64,000 nt of DNA, taken from NCBI GenBank assembly GCA_046046245.1, contig JBJOKE010000020.1, positions 52,930 through 116,929 of the forward strand. Direction: 5' to 3'. The notes under the pieces are model-generated. The model did not search any database. It worked only from the letters and a program-made list of their open reading frames with translations, and was not told the DNA's origin. This document shows positions 63,105 through 64,000 of this stretch, one piece after another; positions within the stretch are counted from its first letter, which is position 1, and each line of letters opens with the position of its first letter. The stretch comes from UBA4615 sp046046245 (GTDB lineage Bacteria > Pseudomonadota > Gammaproteobacteria > Burkholderiales > Burkholderiaceae_E). The position numbers and the translations under genes are program-made.

Positions 63105-63908
63105 TCAGCGGATCTGCGAGAACAGGGCGACCATCTGCCCGAAGACCTTCGGCGTGCCGGCGAGCACCTGCTCGGAAAAGACGTGCTCGGCGTCGCCCTT
63201 CAGGTCGCCGACCAGGCCGCCTGCCTCGCTGACCAGCAGGCTGCCGGCGGCGACGTCCCAGGGCATCAGCCCGATCTCGAAGAACGCGTCGTAGCGGCCC
63301 GCGGCGACGTAGGCCAGGTCGAGCGCCGCGGCGCCCGGCCGGCGCAGCCCGGCGGCCTTCTCGGACACCGCCTTGAACATCGCCATGTAGCGGTCGAGCT
63401 CGTCGACCTTGCGGAACGGGAAGCCGGTGCCCACCAGCGCCTCGTCGAGCTTCGAGCGGCTCGCGACGCGGATCCGCCGGTCGTTCAGGAACGCGCCGCG
63501 GCCCTTGCTCGCGGTGTACAGCTCGTCGCGGTTCGGGTCGTAGACCACCGCCTGCGTGACCACGCCGCGCTGCATCAGCGCGATCGACACGCAGTACTGC
63601 GGCAGGCCGTGGATGAAGTTCGTCGTGCCGTCGAGCGGGTCGATGATCCAGACGTTCTCCGCCTCCTGCGGCGGCACGTCGTGCCGGCCCGGCAGGTGGC
63701 CGGACTCCTCGCCGAGGAAGGCGTGGTCCGGATAGGCCTGGCGCAGGGTCTGGATGATCGCGGCCTCGGACGCGCGGTCGACCTCGGTCACGAAGTCGTT
63801 GCGCTGCTTGCGCGCGACCTTCACGGTGTCGATGTCGATGGCCGCACGGGTGATGATGCGGCCGGCGGCGCGCGCGGCGCGCACCGCGACGTTGATCATG
63901 GGATGCAT
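63105..63908 (-). CDS. suhB: inositol-1-monophosphatase SuhB-like
   Basis: This 267-residue IMPase-family enzyme carries HPMINVAVRAARAAGRI and VARKQRNDFVTEVDRASE. FLGEESG is the first metal Glu, and VWIIDPLDGTTNFIHGLPQY is the catalytic D-x-D-G-T/S motif. GLMPWDVAAGSLLVSEAGG follows. E. coli SuhB also works in rRNA antitermination; sequence alone does not show whether that applies here. ATG 63908 gives the conserved N-terminus. A TACAAT box lies at 63948-63953 on this strand, 40 bases upstream. Confidence 0.92.
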   Translation of the reverse strand: MHPMINVAVRAARAAGRIITRAAIDIDTVKVARKQRNDFVTEVDRASEAAIIQTLRQAYPDHAFLGEESGHLPGRHDVPPQEAENVWIIDPLDGTTNFIHGLPQYCVSIALMQRGVVTQAVVYDPNRDELYTASKGRGAFLNDRRIRVASRSKLDEALVGTGFPFRKVDELDRYMAMFKAVSEKAAGLRRPGAAALDLAYVAAGRYDAFFEIGLMPWDVAAGSLLVSEAGGLVGDLKGDAEHVFSEQVLAGTPKVFGQMVALFSQIR

Positions 63909-63947
63909 GGAGCGGGCGCTGGGCGGGGCGCGTGGGGGAAACCGGCC

Positions 63948-63953
63948 ATTGTA
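63948..63953 (-). promoter_or_regulatory. -10 element of suhB
   Basis: Minus-strand TACAAT (complement of 63948-63953) lies 40 bases before the suhB start. No clear -35 is seen up to the end of the window. Confidence 0.5.
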
Positions 63954-64000
63954 AGGCACTGCGGACGGGCGCTCTCCCCGTGCCGGCGCGAGGCCTCATA

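Overview
This is a 64-kb chromosomal segment with very high G+C (I estimate above 70 %, not counted), densely packed with genes. Gene content and order fit a betaproteobacterium of the order Burkholderiales. The signs are the run pyrG-kdsA-DUF1330-eno-ftsB, dapA followed by the BamC lipoprotein and an MBL hydrolase, the lexA-imuA-imuB cassette, the uL16-hydroxylase cupin divergent from an FKBP, and the scoAB and ETF-QO loci. I saw no rRNA, tRNA, insertion sequence, prophage or CRISPR array. Genus and species cannot be read from the window.

Layout. 1-7.6 kb: small metabolic and regulatory genes (GNAT fragment, SRPBCC protein, exported ClpP-like protein, methyltransferase, diguanylate cyclase, MaoC dehydratase, PPOX flavoprotein, PliI-type lysozyme inhibitor, VWA protein, PaaI thioesterase). 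7.7-14.6 kb: GST, L-2-hydroxyglutarate dehydrogenase-like oxidase, EamA transporters, glycerophosphodiesterase, crotonase, glycerol kinase. 14.7-17.8 kb: SOS mutagenesis operon lexA-imuA-imuB under a LexA box. 17.8-18.6 kb: an A+T-richer 411-bp leader before a glycine-rich RRM protein. 18.7-24 kb: 3-oxoacid CoA-transferase, NAD(P)H-binding protein, ETF-ubiquinone oxidoreductase, DUF3422. 24-28.6 kb: pyrG-kdsA-DUF1330-eno-ftsB. 28.6-36.4 kb: hslO with gamma-carbonic anhydrase; DUF455 protein, PhoD-type phosphatase, OmpR-type two-component system and a DegP-type protease, with a PmrA/QseB-like box in front of the protease. 36.5-40.2 kb: alpha/beta hydrolase, RNase AM-type PHP enzyme, TsaC/YciO protein, trpS. 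40.2-47.9 kb: lipoproteins, a GGDEF-EAL sensor, dapA, bamC, an MBL hydrolase. 48-53.9 kb: uL16-hydroxylase cupin, FKBP, metallophosphoesterase, mutS. 54-60.5 kb: a catabolic locus. 60.5-64 kb: a possibly exported methyltransferase, EamA transporter, GNAT and suhB.

The most interesting unit is 54.07-60.54 kb: a PdxA-family dehydrogenase and a GntR/FCD regulator, divergent from a COG3618 amidohydrolase, a 3-hydroxyisobutyrate-dehydrogenase-like enzyme and a complete DctPQM TRAP transporter. A near-palindromic operator lies in the 53-bp divergent gap. It looks like an uptake and degradation pathway for an unidentified carboxylate or lactone. The other strong regulatory signal is the CTTAAG-N5-CTTAAG box between the two-component operon and the DegP-type gene.

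Genes are tightly spaced. Many stop/start overlaps are GTGA or ATGA, and several convergent pairs are separated only by G+C palindromes without a U-tract. Housekeeping promoters are recognisable mainly by a TANAAT -10 close to the start codon.
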